Source: Martinezella rhizogenes
Lineage (GTDB): Bacteria; Pseudomonadota; Alphaproteobacteria; Rhizobiales; Rhizobiaceae
DNA: 64,000 bases
NCBI RefSeq assembly: GCF_000799715.1
Contig: NZ_JUHG01000013.1
Location: 1,054,001 to 1,118,000, forward strand
Direction: 5' to 3'
Shown here: positions 1-9,129 of the stretch, in pieces
Numbering within the stretch: the first letter of the stretch is position 1
Layout of the letters: the number at the start of each line of letters is the position of its first letter
Program-made: the position numbers and the translations under genes
Notes under the pieces: model-generated
What the model was told of the DNA's origin: nothing
The model's input: only the letters and a program-made list of their open reading frames with translations
The model's database searches: none

Positions 1-2
1 CA

Positions 3-662
3 CACGAGACGCTTCTGACCGCTCAGGGGTCCGAAGAATCCGCAAAGGCCCAGCTCGAGACCGCCAGGGATGCGCTTTCCTATACGGAACTGCGCGCCGA
101 CGCGGACGGGATCATTACGGCGCGCAATGCCGAGGCCGGCCAGGTGGCCCAGGCGGCGCAGTCCATCTTCACGCTTGCCCATGACGGTCCGCGCGACGCG
201 GTTTTCAACGTGTTCGAATCCCTGTTTCTGAAGGAGCAGCCTGACAAGCAGGTGGTCGTCACCCTGCTGTCCGGCGCTCCCAAGCAGGTAACCGCCACGA
301 TCAGAGAGATATCACCGACGATCGATGCCTCCACCGGCACCATAAAGGTCAAGGTCGGGCTGGATAATGGTGGGGACTTGCCGCTTGGCGCGGCTGTTGC
401 CGGAACGTTCAGCAAGCCATCACCAGAAGCGATCCTTCTGCCGTGGAGTGCCATGGCATCGGCGGGCGGTCAGCCGGCGGTATGGGTCGTCGACCCCGCG
501 ACAAGTGAAGTCTCCTTGCGGAAAATTCAGGTCGCCGAATACGAAACCGGACAATTCGCGGTCAGCAGCGGACTGAAACCGCAAGAGATCGTCATCACCG
601 AAGGCGGAAAATTTCTGCGCCCCGGCCAGCGCGTCGATCGCACCCAGGAGGCCGCGAAATGA
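3..662 (+). CDS. RND efflux periplasmic adaptor subunit (5' end outside window)
   Basis: C-terminal 219 residues of a HlyD/AcrA-type membrane fusion protein that would bridge the inner-membrane RND pump to an outer-membrane channel. The reading frame is open from the first bases of the window, so the true start lies upstream. The visible part begins in the alpha-hairpin, continues through the second lipoyl half (LSYTELRADADGIITARNAE, then GQV), and ends in the beta-barrel and membrane-proximal domains. Its stop overlaps the start of the next gene by four bases (ATGA), so the two are co-translated. The following gene encodes a second adaptor, giving a two-adaptor RND operon. The family call is secure; the substrate cannot be read from the sequence. 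Confidence 0.88.
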   Translation, partial: HETLLTAQGSEESAKAQLETARDALSYTELRADADGIITARNAEAGQVAQAAQSIFTLAHDGPRDAVFNVFESLFLKEQPDKQVVVTLLSGAPKQVTATIREISPTIDASTGTIKVKVGLDNGGDLPLGAAVAGTFSKPSPEAILLPWSAMASAGGQPAVWVVDPATSEVSLRKIQVAEYETGQFAVSSGLKPQEIVITEGGKFLRPGQRVDRTQEAAK

Positions 663-1744
663 AAAACGCCGTGATCGCAGCATCGCTGCTGCTGGCCATA
701 TCGGCACTGTCTTCCTGCGACAGCAAGCCCACCGATACCGAACAGAAGGTGCGGCCGGTTCTGTCGACCGTCATCAAGACAGAGCCGGTCGTCAGCCTGC
801 AGCTGCCGGGCACGATCGAACCGAGGATCGAGACGGACCTCGGTTTCCGCGTCCTTGGGCGGGTCATCGCGCGCGACGTCAATGTCGGCGATCTCGTCAC
901 CAAGGGACAGGTGGTCGCCGCGATCGATCCGCTTTCGCTCGAACTTGCCGTCCGCAGCGCGCGCGCTGATCTTTCGAACAGCCAGGCGCAGTTGACCAAT
1001 GCCTCAGCGTCGGAAGAACGCCAGCGTTCGCTTGCCGAATCCAGATCGGGCAGTGAAGCGGCGCTTGAAAGCGCCGAGCAGGCGCAGAAATCGGCCGCCG
1101 CCGCCGTCGCCAAGTCGCAAGCCAATCTGGCGAAGGCGGAAGAGCAGCTTGGCTATGCTCAGCTGAAAGCGGAATTCGACGGCGTCGTCACCGCAACCTC
1201 GGCGGAAGTCGGTCAGGTGGTCTCGGCGGGGCAGACCGTGCTCACCGTCGCGCGCCCCGATGTGCGCGAAGCGGTCATCGACATTCCCGAAGCAAGCCTC
1301 GATGGGCTGAAGCCGGGATCGCCATTCGAGATCGCCCTGCAGCTTGATCCGACCATCAGGGTCACCGGCATCGTGCGTGAAATCGCCCCTGAATCGGAGG
1401 CGACCACACGGACAAGACGGACAAGGATCACGCTCAGCAACCCGCCGGATGCTTTCCGCCTGGGGTCGATCATCACCGCAAGCGCCGTCGTCAACGGCGA
1501 ACCCACCATCTCCCTGCCGTCGACCGCAATTCTGCTGCAGGACGGCAAGCCGAATGTCTGGGTGATCGACACGGAGAAAGCGACGGTCTCCCGCAAGCCG
1601 GTTACCCTGGACGGCTCCTTTTCCGATCCTGACCATGTGCGGATCCTCGACGGGCTCAAGATTGGTGACCGCGTCGCGATCGCGGGCGTTCATCATCTGA
1701 CAGATGGCCAGAAGGTCAAACTTACGCAGGAGAACCAGCTTTGA
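659..1744 (+). CDS. RND efflux periplasmic adaptor subunit, lipoprotein
   Basis: A 361-aa membrane fusion protein. The N-terminus is a lipoprotein signal ending in the lipobox LSSC (Cys about residue 20), so it should be lipid-anchored and periplasmic. Order of domains: first lipoyl half (LGRVIARDVNVGDLVTKGQ, about 66-84), an Ala/Gln/Ser-rich coiled-coil hairpin (about 95-160), second lipoyl half (QLGYAQLKAEFDGVV), then beta-barrel. The start ATG overlaps the previous stop, and its own stop overlaps the TTG start of the pump gene. Two consecutive adaptors before one pump recall RND systems that need two different membrane fusion proteins (TriAB type); whether both are needed here is inference. 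Confidence 0.92.
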   Translation: MKNAVIAASLLLAISALSSCDSKPTDTEQKVRPVLSTVIKTEPVVSLQLPGTIEPRIETDLGFRVLGRVIARDVNVGDLVTKGQVVAAIDPLSLELAVRSARADLSNSQAQLTNASASEERQRSLAESRSGSEAALESAEQAQKSAAAAVAKSQANLAKAEEQLGYAQLKAEFDGVVTATSAEVGQVVSAGQTVLTVARPDVREAVIDIPEASLDGLKPGSPFEIALQLDPTIRVTGIVREIAPESEATTRTRRTRITLSNPPDAFRLGSIITASAVVNGEPTISLPSTAILLQDGKPNVWVIDTEKATVSRKPVTLDGSFSDPDHVRILDGLKIGDRVAIAGVHHLTDGQKVKLTQENQL

Positions 1745-4700
1745 AGACCTTCAACCTCTCCGACTGGGCACTCGAACATCGTTCGATGGTCTGGTATTTC
1801 ATGATCGTCTTCATTCTCGCCGGCGTGTTTTCCTATATCGGGCTCGGCCGCGAAGAGGACCCTTCCTTCACCATCAAGACCATGGTCATCCAGGCACAAT
1901 GGCCGGGCGCCTCCGCCGAGGAAGTCACCAAGCAGGTGACCGATCGCATTGAAAAGAAGCTGGAGGAGCTCGAGTCCCTCGATTACACCCGCAGTGAAAC
2001 CGTTGCGGGGCAGACGACCATCTTCGTCGAGCTGCTTGCGACGACAAAAGCCAAGAATGTCGAAGCCACCTGGGTCCGCGTCCGCAACATGGTTGCGGAC
2101 ATCAAGGGCGATTTTCCGTCCGGCGTGGTGGGTCCGTTCTTCAACGACCGCTTCGGCGACGTCTATGGCAACATCTTTGCATTCACCAGCGACGGGCTCA
2201 CCCAGAGGCAACTTCGCGATCGCGTCGAAGACGCACGCGCCAGAATCCTGACCGTTCCGAATGTCGGCAAGGTCGACATCATCGGCGCGCAGGACGAAGC
2301 CGTCTATCTGGAATTCTCGACCCGCAAGATCGCGGCGCTCGGCATCGACCGGTCCGCCATCATCTCGACGCTACAGGCGCAGAATGCCGTCACCCAGTCC
2401 GGTTTCGTGGAGGCAGGACCTGAGCGTATCGCGCTTAGAGTGGGCGGTCAGTTCTCTTCCGAGGAAAGCCTGCGGGCGATCAACTTGCGGGTCAACGACC
2501 GCTTCTTTCCGCTGACCGACGTCGCGACGATCAAGCGCGGCTATGTCGATCCGCCATCCTCGCTCTTCCGCGTCAACGGCGAGCCGGCGATCGGCCTTGC
2601 CATCGGCATGAAGCAGGGCGCCAACCTGCTCGAATTCGGGAAGGCCCTGGAAAAGAAGGTCGACGAGATCGTTGCGGACCTGCCGGTGGGCGTCGATGTT
2701 CACCGCGTCTCGGACCAGCCGGCCGTGGTCGACGAGGCCGTCTCCGGCTTTACGCGCGCCCTCTTCGAAGCCATTGCCATCGTGCTTGCGATCAGCTTCA
2801 TCAGCCTTGGACTGAGGGCCGGTCTTGTCGTCGCGATATCCATCCCACTCGTCCTTGCCATTACGTTCGTGGTGATGGCTTATTCCGGCATCTCGCTACA
2901 GCGCATCTCGCTTGGCGCCCTGATCATTGCGCTTGGCTTGCTGGTCGACGACGCCATGATCGCGGTCGAAATGATGGTTGCGCGTCTGGAGGTCGGCGAC
3001 GACCTGCGCAAAGCTGCCACCTATGTCTACACCTCGACGGCATTCCCGATGCTCACCGGCACGCTCGTCACGGTCGCAGGCTTCATTCCAATCGGCCTCA
3101 ACGATAGCGCGGCCGGCGAGTTCACCTTCACTCTCTTCGTCGTCATCGCGGTGTCGCTGCTCGTCTCATGGATTGTGGCGGTTCTCTTCACCCCACTGCT
3201 GGGGGTGACGATCCTGCCCAAGACCATGAAGAAGCATCACGACAAAAAGGGCTGGTTCGCCTCGCTGTTTTCGCGGCTATTGACGACAGCGATGCGGTTC
3301 CGATGGATAACCATTGCCCTGACCGTCTTTGCCTTTGCCCTCTCCATTGTCGGCATGGGCTACGTGCAGCAGCAATTCTTCCCATCATCGGACCGGCCGG
3401 AGCTCATCGTCGACTGGAACCTGCCGCATAATAGCTCGATTACAGAAACGAACCGGCAAATGGCCCAGTTCGAACGTGAGAAGCTTGCGAACAACCCGGG
3501 CATCGATCACTGGACCACCTATGTCGGACAGGGCGCGCCGCGCTTCATCCTGTCGTTCGACGTGCAGACGCCGGACGTGACCTTCGGCCAGACGGTCATC
3601 GTCACGAAGAGCCTGGAGGTGCGCGACAAGGTGCGGGCGGAACTTCAGGACTATCTCAACAAGACCTTCCCGGGCACGGATGCCTTCGTAAAGCTGCTCG
3701 ACATCGGCCCGCCGGTCGGCAAGCCTGTCCAATACCGGATAAGCGGTCCGGACATCCAGAAGGTCCGCGGCATAGCCCAGGACTTTGCCGGCGTCATGGG
3801 CAGCAATCCGTCGCTGACCGGCATCATCTTCGACTGGAACGAGCCGGCGCGCGTCGTCAAGATCGATGTGCTCCAGGACAAGGCACGCCAGCTGGGTGTC
3901 TCATCCGAGGACATCGCCACCGCGCTCAACAGCATCGTCGAAGGATCGTCCACGACCCAGATCCGCGACAACATCTACCTGATCGACGTGATCGGGCGTG
4001 CCCAGACGGCGGAGCGCGGTTCCATCGAAACGCTCCAGAACCTGCAATTGCCGGCTTCGAACGGAAAAGCGGTCCCCCTGTCTGCCGTGGCGACCTTCCG
4101 CTACGAGCTGGAGCAGCCGACCATCTGGCGTCGCGCGCGTATCCCGACGATTACGGTCAAGGCTGGCGTGATCGGAGCGATCCAACCGGCAACGGTCGTC
4201 AGCCAGCTCGACGCCAAGGTCGAGCAGTTCGAAAAGACATTGCCGGTCGGCTATTCGATCGTCGTTGGCGGCGCCGTCGAGGAAAGTGCCAAGGCACAGG
4301 GACCGATCGCCGCCGTCGCGCCAATGATGCTGTTCGTGATGGCGACGATCCTGATGATCCAGCTGCAAAGCTTCAGCCGGCTGTTCCTGGTCTTCGCGGT
4401 CGCTCCCACAGCCCTCATCGGTGTGGTGGTCGCCCTGTTGATGAGCAACGCGCCACTCGGCTTCGTTGCGATATTGGGCGTGCTGGCATTGATCGGCATC
4501 CTGATCCGAAACTCGGTCATCCTCGTGGTGCAGATCGAGCATCTGCGGGAAACGGGGGTCAGTGCTTGGCAGGCAGTAATCGAGGCAACCGAACACCGCA
4601 TGCGGCCGATCATGCTGACGGCTGCCGCCGCCACGCTCGCCCTGATCCCGATTTCGCGAGAAGTGTTCTGGGGACCGATGGCCTATGCCATGATGGGTGG

Positions 4701-4791
4701 CATCGTCGTCGGCACGGTCCTGACGCTATTGTTCCTGCCCGCCCTTTACGTGGCATGGTTCCGGATACCGCGGGAAACGGCCAAGGTGTAA
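1741..4791 (+). CDS. RND efflux transporter permease subunit
   Basis: A 1016-aa inner-membrane proton-driven pump of the AcrB/MmpL superfamily, normal in length. It starts at TTG, chosen because TTGA overlaps the upstream stop and because the usual N-terminal cytoplasmic helix (FNLSDWALEHR) precedes the first membrane span at about residues 16-36. TM4 carries the paired acidic residues of the proton relay (LLVDDAM, D403-D404). Two large periplasmic loops and a second six-helix block (about 860-1005) are present. No outer-membrane channel gene follows, so the system must borrow one or have it upstream of the window. Exported substrates cannot be assigned; drug, solvent or signal-lipid export are all possible. 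Confidence 0.95.
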   Translation: MKTFNLSDWALEHRSMVWYFMIVFILAGVFSYIGLGREEDPSFTIKTMVIQAQWPGASAEEVTKQVTDRIEKKLEELESLDYTRSETVAGQTTIFVELLATTKAKNVEATWVRVRNMVADIKGDFPSGVVGPFFNDRFGDVYGNIFAFTSDGLTQRQLRDRVEDARARILTVPNVGKVDIIGAQDEAVYLEFSTRKIAALGIDRSAIISTLQAQNAVTQSGFVEAGPERIALRVGGQFSSEESLRAINLRVNDRFFPLTDVATIKRGYVDPPSSLFRVNGEPAIGLAIGMKQGANLLEFGKALEKKVDEIVADLPVGVDVHRVSDQPAVVDEAVSGFTRALFEAIAIVLAISFISLGLRAGLVVAISIPLVLAITFVVMAYSGISLQRISLGALIIALGLLVDDAMIAVEMMVARLEVGDDLRKAATYVYTSTAFPMLTGTLVTVAGFIPIGLNDSAAGEFTFTLFVVIAVSLLVSWIVAVLFTPLLGVTILPKTMKKHHDKKGWFASLFSRLLTTAMRFRWITIALTVFAFALSIVGMGYVQQQFFPSSDRPELIVDWNLPHNSSITETNRQMAQFEREKLANNPGIDHWTTYVGQGAPRFILSFDVQTPDVTFGQTVIVTKSLEVRDKVRAELQDYLNKTFPGTDAFVKLLDIGPPVGKPVQYRISGPDIQKVRGIAQDFAGVMGSNPSLTGIIFDWNEPARVVKIDVLQDKARQLGVSSEDIATALNSIVEGSSTTQIRDNIYLIDVIGRAQTAERGSIETLQNLQLPASNGKAVPLSAVATFRYELEQPTIWRRARIPTITVKAGVIGAIQPATVVSQLDAKVEQFEKTLPVGYSIVVGGAVEESAKAQGPIAAVAPMMLFVMATILMIQLQSFSRLFLVFAVAPTALIGVVVALLMSNAPLGFVAILGVLALIGILIRNSVILVVQIEHLRETGVSAWQAVIEATEHRMRPIMLTAAAATLALIPISREVFWGPMAYAMMGGIVVGTVLTLLFLPALYVAWFRIPRETAKV

Positions 4792-4854
4792 ACTGGTTCG
4801 GAACGCTGACCGCGCTGAAAAGCCCGACACCGAAGTTATTAGCAAAATCAGCTT

Positions 4855-4896
4855 GTCTATGAGGTCACGACCGACGCCGGTCGTGACCTCATAGAC
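4855..4896. terminator. Perfect 19-bp inverted repeat with 4-nt loop
   Basis: Arms GTCTATGAGGTCACGACCG (4855-4873) and its exact complement (4878-4896) enclose the loop ACGC. It lies 63 bases after the RND pump stop and could form a very stable RNA hairpin. No T-run follows, so it is not a textbook intrinsic terminator. It may be a bidirectional barrier, an mRNA 3' stabiliser, or a protein-binding or mobile palindromic element. Confidence 0.6.
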
Positions 4897-4958
4897 CCTA
4901 CGCTTAGCTATGGAGCAGTGGCACGGCAGTATCAAAGCGAGGCCTTGCAGATAAGAGA

Positions 4959-4980
4959 GCGATACGTAATAACGTATCGC
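4959..4980. promoter_or_regulatory. 9-bp inverted repeat upstream of the SPFH operon
   Basis: GCGATACGT and its exact complement ACGTATCGC flank the loop AATA, 75 bases before the first SPFH gene. The position and symmetry suit an operator for a dimeric regulator or a 5' leader hairpin. No regulator gene is adjacent, so the assignment is by position only. Confidence 0.4.
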
Positions 4981-5054
4981 CACACCCTACTCATGATGCT
5001 GGCGAGAATGGATATAGACCTTTCTTTAAAGCTGCATGGAAGAGCGCATAAAGC

Positions 5055-7079
5055 ATGGCAACGCCAAAAATGAGTTCCGACAATAGACATCAGCTTCCTG
5101 AGATCAAAGACCGAGCAAATTTCCAGCTTGCGGCGGTTCAAGCCCATGACCTCGCAAGCCAGGGCGTCTATGTGTCGATTTTCGCGGTCCTGCTTCTGCT
5201 CTGTGCTCTGATTGCAAATATGTTCAGCCTCAACGCGATCTGGATCGCGTTCTTCTGCAATAACGCGGCCGCACTTATCCTGTTTGGGACCGGGCTCCGA
5301 TCCGCCCACGACGTCGCGCGGTGGCGACGAGAGCAGGCCGGCCTTGCCGGCATCCCGCTTGGAAGGTCAATGCAATGGTTGATTGCCTTGCTGGCGTCGC
5401 CGTGGTCGTCACAGGAAACGCATGAGCCGGATCGGGTTGAGCGCTGGACCGGGAGAGCATTCCTCACCGGGCAGTCGCTGCTGTCGCGCATCGGCGCCCG
5501 CGCGCTCGTGGTCTTTGGCCTCGCCCTCTTCGCATGTTTGATCGTCTATGCCGGCTGGAGCCTGAAGGCAGACGAGATAGTGATCGGGACGATGACCTTT
5601 CTCATCATTGCGGTCTGTCTGGCTTTCGGCTTTCTTCTGCTGGTGACGGAAAGGCGGCTCGCCGCGATCGATGCGATAGAATGGCCCGAGGCAAAAGCAA
5701 TTTCGCACCTGGCGCGCGTGCCCATTTTCGTGCTCGTCCTGTCTTGCTTCTGCCTGTTTTTGAGCACGCGCGGGTCCGGGCTCTCCATCAAGCTTCTGGC
5801 GGCGCTGGGAGGCTTTGTCGCGCTGGTCGGAATTGAGTTCCTGATCCGCGCGATCGCCTCCATGTTCCGTCCGCAAAACGACAGCCGCGAGCCGGCACTG
5901 ATCGCCACAAGCCTTGTCGCAGGTGCTCTTCAGTGGCCGCCCCAGCCATTGGTCGGCATTCAATCGGAATTGCGGACCAGGCATGGCATCGATCTTCGGC
6001 AGATCTGGGCCTTTTCGTTCATTCGAAAGGCCGCGCCGGCCATCATTCTCGGAACGCTGCTTCTAGGCTGGCTGTTGAGCGGCGTGCATGAAATTCCGAT
6101 GACCGGCCGGGGCGTATACGAGCGGTTCGGCAAGGCCGAGGGCATCCTGCATTCCGGCCTTCACATCGGTCTTCCATGGCCGTTCGGCCGTGTCATTCCC
6201 GTCGAGAACGGCAGCGTGCACGAGCTGGCAACCGCCGTCAGCACGAGCGACAATGGCGAACCGCTAGCCGACGCCGAGGGGCCAGCGCCGGAAAGTGCGA
6301 ACCGGCTGTGGGATGCTTCGCATATCAGCGAGAAATCGCAAATCATCGCCAGTGGCAATGGCGGCGAGCAAAGCTTTCAGATCGTCAACATGGACGTGCG
6401 CTTCGTCTACCGCATCGGCCTTTCGGATCAGGCGGCGATGAAGGCGGCCTATCGAGTCGCCGATCTGCCAGCCCTGATCGAAAGCACCGCAAACCGCGTG
6501 CTGGTCCATGATTTTGCCAGGAGAACGCTCAACGATGTCTTGAGCGAAGGCCGGTTGTCGCTTGCAAACGATATCGCCTCCGCCGTCCAGAAGAACATGG
6601 ATGAGCTGGACAGCGGCGTGGAAATTCTGGCGGTCGTCGTCGAGGCCATCCACCCGCCCGCCGGCGCGGCCAATGCCTTTCACGGCGTCCAGGCGGCGCA
6701 GATCAGCGCCGAGGCACTGGTTGCGCGCGAGCGGGGAATGGCAGCCGAGCAGACGAACGAGGCGCAATTGAATGCCAGCCTCCAGCAGGACAATGCGACG
6801 GCGACCGCAAGGGAAGGCATTGCGGCTTCGGAAGTCGCAAAACTGCGCTTCCAGGCCGAACAATCCGCCTTCCACGAGGCGGGACAGGCATTTCTGACAG
6901 AGGAATATTTCAATCAACTGACGATGGGATTATCCCATTCAAAGGCTCTCGTCCTTGATCACCGCATCGGTGGAAGCATCGCTCCGACCCTCGATCTCCG
7001 GAGCATGACTTTGCCGGTCGATCCCTACACAAGTGCCGAACCTAGCACCCCATACCAAAGCGAAGAAACCGGCCCATGA
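5055..7079 (+). CDS. Multi-spanning SPFH/band-7 (HflK-like) membrane protein
   Basis: 674 aa, much longer than ordinary HflK (about 400 aa). Residues 1-345 form a hydrophobic domain with about seven predicted spans (near 37-58, 60-80, 147-167, 175-198, 222-240, 247-268 and 328-346). The SPFH domain follows (about 350-560), opening after the last span with the typical RGVYERFGK strand, and then an Ala/Glu/Gln-rich coiled coil (560-620). SPFH proteins build large membrane rings or microdomains and tune proteases or transporters. First gene of a four-gene operon; its stop overlaps the next start (ATGA). The extra N-terminal membrane domain is the odd part and I do not recognise it as a separate family. 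Confidence 0.85.
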   Translation: MATPKMSSDNRHQLPEIKDRANFQLAAVQAHDLASQGVYVSIFAVLLLLCALIANMFSLNAIWIAFFCNNAAALILFGTGLRSAHDVARWRREQAGLAGIPLGRSMQWLIALLASPWSSQETHEPDRVERWTGRAFLTGQSLLSRIGARALVVFGLALFACLIVYAGWSLKADEIVIGTMTFLIIAVCLAFGFLLLVTERRLAAIDAIEWPEAKAISHLARVPIFVLVLSCFCLFLSTRGSGLSIKLLAALGGFVALVGIEFLIRAIASMFRPQNDSREPALIATSLVAGALQWPPQPLVGIQSELRTRHGIDLRQIWAFSFIRKAAPAIILGTLLLGWLLSGVHEIPMTGRGVYERFGKAEGILHSGLHIGLPWPFGRVIPVENGSVHELATAVSTSDNGEPLADAEGPAPESANRLWDASHISEKSQIIASGNGGEQSFQIVNMDVRFVYRIGLSDQAAMKAAYRVADLPALIESTANRVLVHDFARRTLNDVLSEGRLSLANDIASAVQKNMDELDSGVEILAVVVEAIHPPAGAANAFHGVQAAQISAEALVARERGMAAEQTNEAQLNASLQQDNATATAREGIAASEVAKLRFQAEQSAFHEAGQAFLTEEYFNQLTMGLSHSKALVLDHRIGGSIAPTLDLRSMTLPVDPYTSAEPSTPYQSEETGP

Positions 7080-8086
7080 CTGACGCGCACGCCCATTTGG
7101 GCTCGGACCATCACGAGCACGATCATCATCATTCTCACGGCGATGATCACAACGAGACGATGCCCTTTCGGTGGTCTCGCCTGATCGTCGCGATGATCGT
7201 CGTCGCCATCATTCTGGTCGCCGCCTGTCTCGTCCAGGTGAGATCGGGAGCTGCGACCATCATCACCAGGTTTGGCAATCCGGCTCGCGTTCTGATCGAT
7301 CCCGGTCTCGCTCTCCGGCTGCCCATTCCCCTGGAGAAAACCATCGACGTCGATCTGCGCGCCAAATCGACGTCCAGCGGCCTGCAGGATGTCGGAACCA
7401 AGGATGGGCTGCGGATCATCGCGCAGGCCTATGCGATCTGGCAGGTCCCGCCCGACCCGGATGCCATCAAGCGCTTCGTCCGGTCGGTTCAGAACCAGCC
7501 GGACCAGGCGGCCGCTCAGATCCGTACGTTCCTCGGGTCGTCGCTGGAAACCACGGCCAGCAATTTCGACCTGTCGTCACTGATCAATCCCGATCCGGAC
7601 AAACTTCGGATCGATGCGCTGGAGGAGCAGCTCAAAGCCCAGATCGCGCAGCAATTGTTCGATACCTATGGCTTGCAGGTTGTCGATGTCGGCATCGAAC
7701 GCCTGACCCTGCCCTCCGTGACCCTAAACGCCACTGTCGACCGCATGCGGGCCGAGCGTGAGACGATCGCCACCGAACGTGCGGCGGTCGGCAAGCGCCA
7801 GGCCGCGGAAATCCGCTCCGCAGCCGAACGGGACGCACGAGTGCTGCAGGCGGACGCGACCGTGAAGGCCGCCAATATAGAAGCTAAATCCCGTGTCGAG
7901 GCAGCACAGATCTATGGAACGGCCTATAAGAGCGCGCCGGAACTTTACGAACTGCTCCGCTCCCTCGACACGCTCGGCACCATCGTCAATTCCAATACCC
8001 GCCTTGTTCTGCGCACCGATGCCGCACCTTTCCGGGCACTGGTCGATGGACCGCCCAGCGCCGCATCGGCTGGCGGAGCACATTAG
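7076..8086 (+). CDS. SPFH domain protein, HflC-like, with histidine-rich N-terminus
   Basis: 336 aa. Residues 1-33 are packed with His, Asp and Glu (for example HHEHDHHHSHGDDH), a likely metal-binding tail on the cytoplasmic side. One membrane span follows (about 36-57), then the SPFH domain with RSGAATIITRFG at its start (about 60-240) and a coiled coil rich in Ala, Glu and Arg (about 225-290). The architecture and length match HflC. The gene overlaps the preceding SPFH gene by four bases and is followed after two bases by a third SPFH gene. The His-rich tail is not a normal part of HflC and ties the protein to the metal ATPase in the same operon; that link is inference. Confidence 0.87.
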   Translation: MTDAHAHLGSDHHEHDHHHSHGDDHNETMPFRWSRLIVAMIVVAIILVAACLVQVRSGAATIITRFGNPARVLIDPGLALRLPIPLEKTIDVDLRAKSTSSGLQDVGTKDGLRIIAQAYAIWQVPPDPDAIKRFVRSVQNQPDQAAAQIRTFLGSSLETTASNFDLSSLINPDPDKLRIDALEEQLKAQIAQQLFDTYGLQVVDVGIERLTLPSVTLNATVDRMRAERETIATERAAVGKRQAAEIRSAAERDARVLQADATVKAANIEAKSRVEAAQIYGTAYKSAPELYELLRSLDTLGTIVNSNTRLVLRTDAAPFRALVDGPPSAASAGGAH

Positions 8087-8088
8087 AG

Positions 8089-9129
8089 ATGGATGCGGTC
8101 GGGGATAGGAATTCGACGGCGCAACATCAGGCTGTTCGTCTGGTGTCCATGCTGCTGTCAGCGGTCATGGTGCTTGCGGCCGCCGGCTGGGCAACATCGA
8201 ATATCAGGGAGATCGCACCACAAAATCGGGCCGTCGTCTTTCGCCTGGGCGCCTTGAACCGGGTGCAGGAATCCGGCCTGCTGTGGGCCCTGCCCGCGCC
8301 GTTCGAGAAGGTCTTGCTTCTGCCCGACGCCGCAACGGTTCTGGAACGCCGGATCGATGGATTGCTTCGTTCGCCAGCCGCGCAGACCGGCGGGGCCGAG
8401 GCTGAGATAGAAAGCGATACCCTGGCGGGATCAGGATATCTTTTGACCGCCGACGCCAGTGTCGTTCAGCTCGACATCCGCGTGTTTTATCGGGTGACCG
8501 ACCCATTCGCCTATGCCCTGCAACAGGACCATATCCTTCCCGCGCTCGACCGCCTTGTGACCCGTAGCGCCGTCGTGATCTGCGCTTCCCGCGATCTGGA
8601 CAGCATTCTGGTGGCGCGCCCGGAGCTGGTCTCCGCCGACAGCGATGTCGCCGAACGCCGCGAGCGCTTGCGCGCCGACCTTGTGAACAGCATCAACGCC
8701 AGCCTAGGCGCACTGAAAGCGAAGGGCATGGGTCTCGGGATCGAGATCGACCGCGCCGACGTTCAATCCGCACTTCCGGTGGCAGCCGTGAGCGCCTTCG
8801 ATGGAGTGCTGACGGCAAGCCAGCAGGCAGAGCAGGCGATTGCGTCGGCACAGAACGATGCGGAGAAGGACAGACAAGCCGCCGATCAGGAAGCCGACCG
8901 GATCGTGCAGGTGGCGGAAGCCCAATCCAGCGAACGTCTGGCAAAGGCGCGCACTGACACGGCCACCGTCACCGGCTTTGCGAGCGCGCAAAGCTCCGAT
9001 AGCGATCCCGGTCTCCTCTGGCGCCTCTATCGCGATCGCGTTGCCAAAATCCTGTCGCAGGCAGGCTCGGTGGTCACGGTCGACCCCAGGGACGATGCGC
9101 GCCTCATTCTACAGGGAGCCGATAAATGA
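8089..9129 (+). CDS. SPFH domain protein, HflK-like
   Basis: 346 aa, with one N-terminal span (about 18-37), the SPFH entry strand NRAVVFRLGALN (about 46-57) and the middle SPFH region with DIRVFYRVTDPFAYAL, the segment typical of HflK. The C-terminal part is a coiled coil (about 235-285, QAEQAIASAQNDAEKDRQ). It lacks the Gly/Pro-rich N-terminus of E. coli HflK. It starts two bases after the previous stop and ends in an ATGA overlap with the ATPase gene. Together with the two preceding proteins it could make a mixed SPFH ring around the ATPase, as HflK and HflC do around FtsH; no FtsH-type protease is encoded here. Confidence 0.86.
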   Translation: MDAVGDRNSTAQHQAVRLVSMLLSAVMVLAAAGWATSNIREIAPQNRAVVFRLGALNRVQESGLLWALPAPFEKVLLLPDAATVLERRIDGLLRSPAAQTGGAEAEIESDTLAGSGYLLTADASVVQLDIRVFYRVTDPFAYALQQDHILPALDRLVTRSAVVICASRDLDSILVARPELVSADSDVAERRERLRADLVNSINASLGALKAKGMGLGIEIDRADVQSALPVAAVSAFDGVLTASQQAEQAIASAQNDAEKDRQAADQEADRIVQVAEAQSSERLAKARTDTATVTGFASAQSSDSDPGLLWRLYRDRVAKILSQAGSVVTVDPRDDARLILQGADK

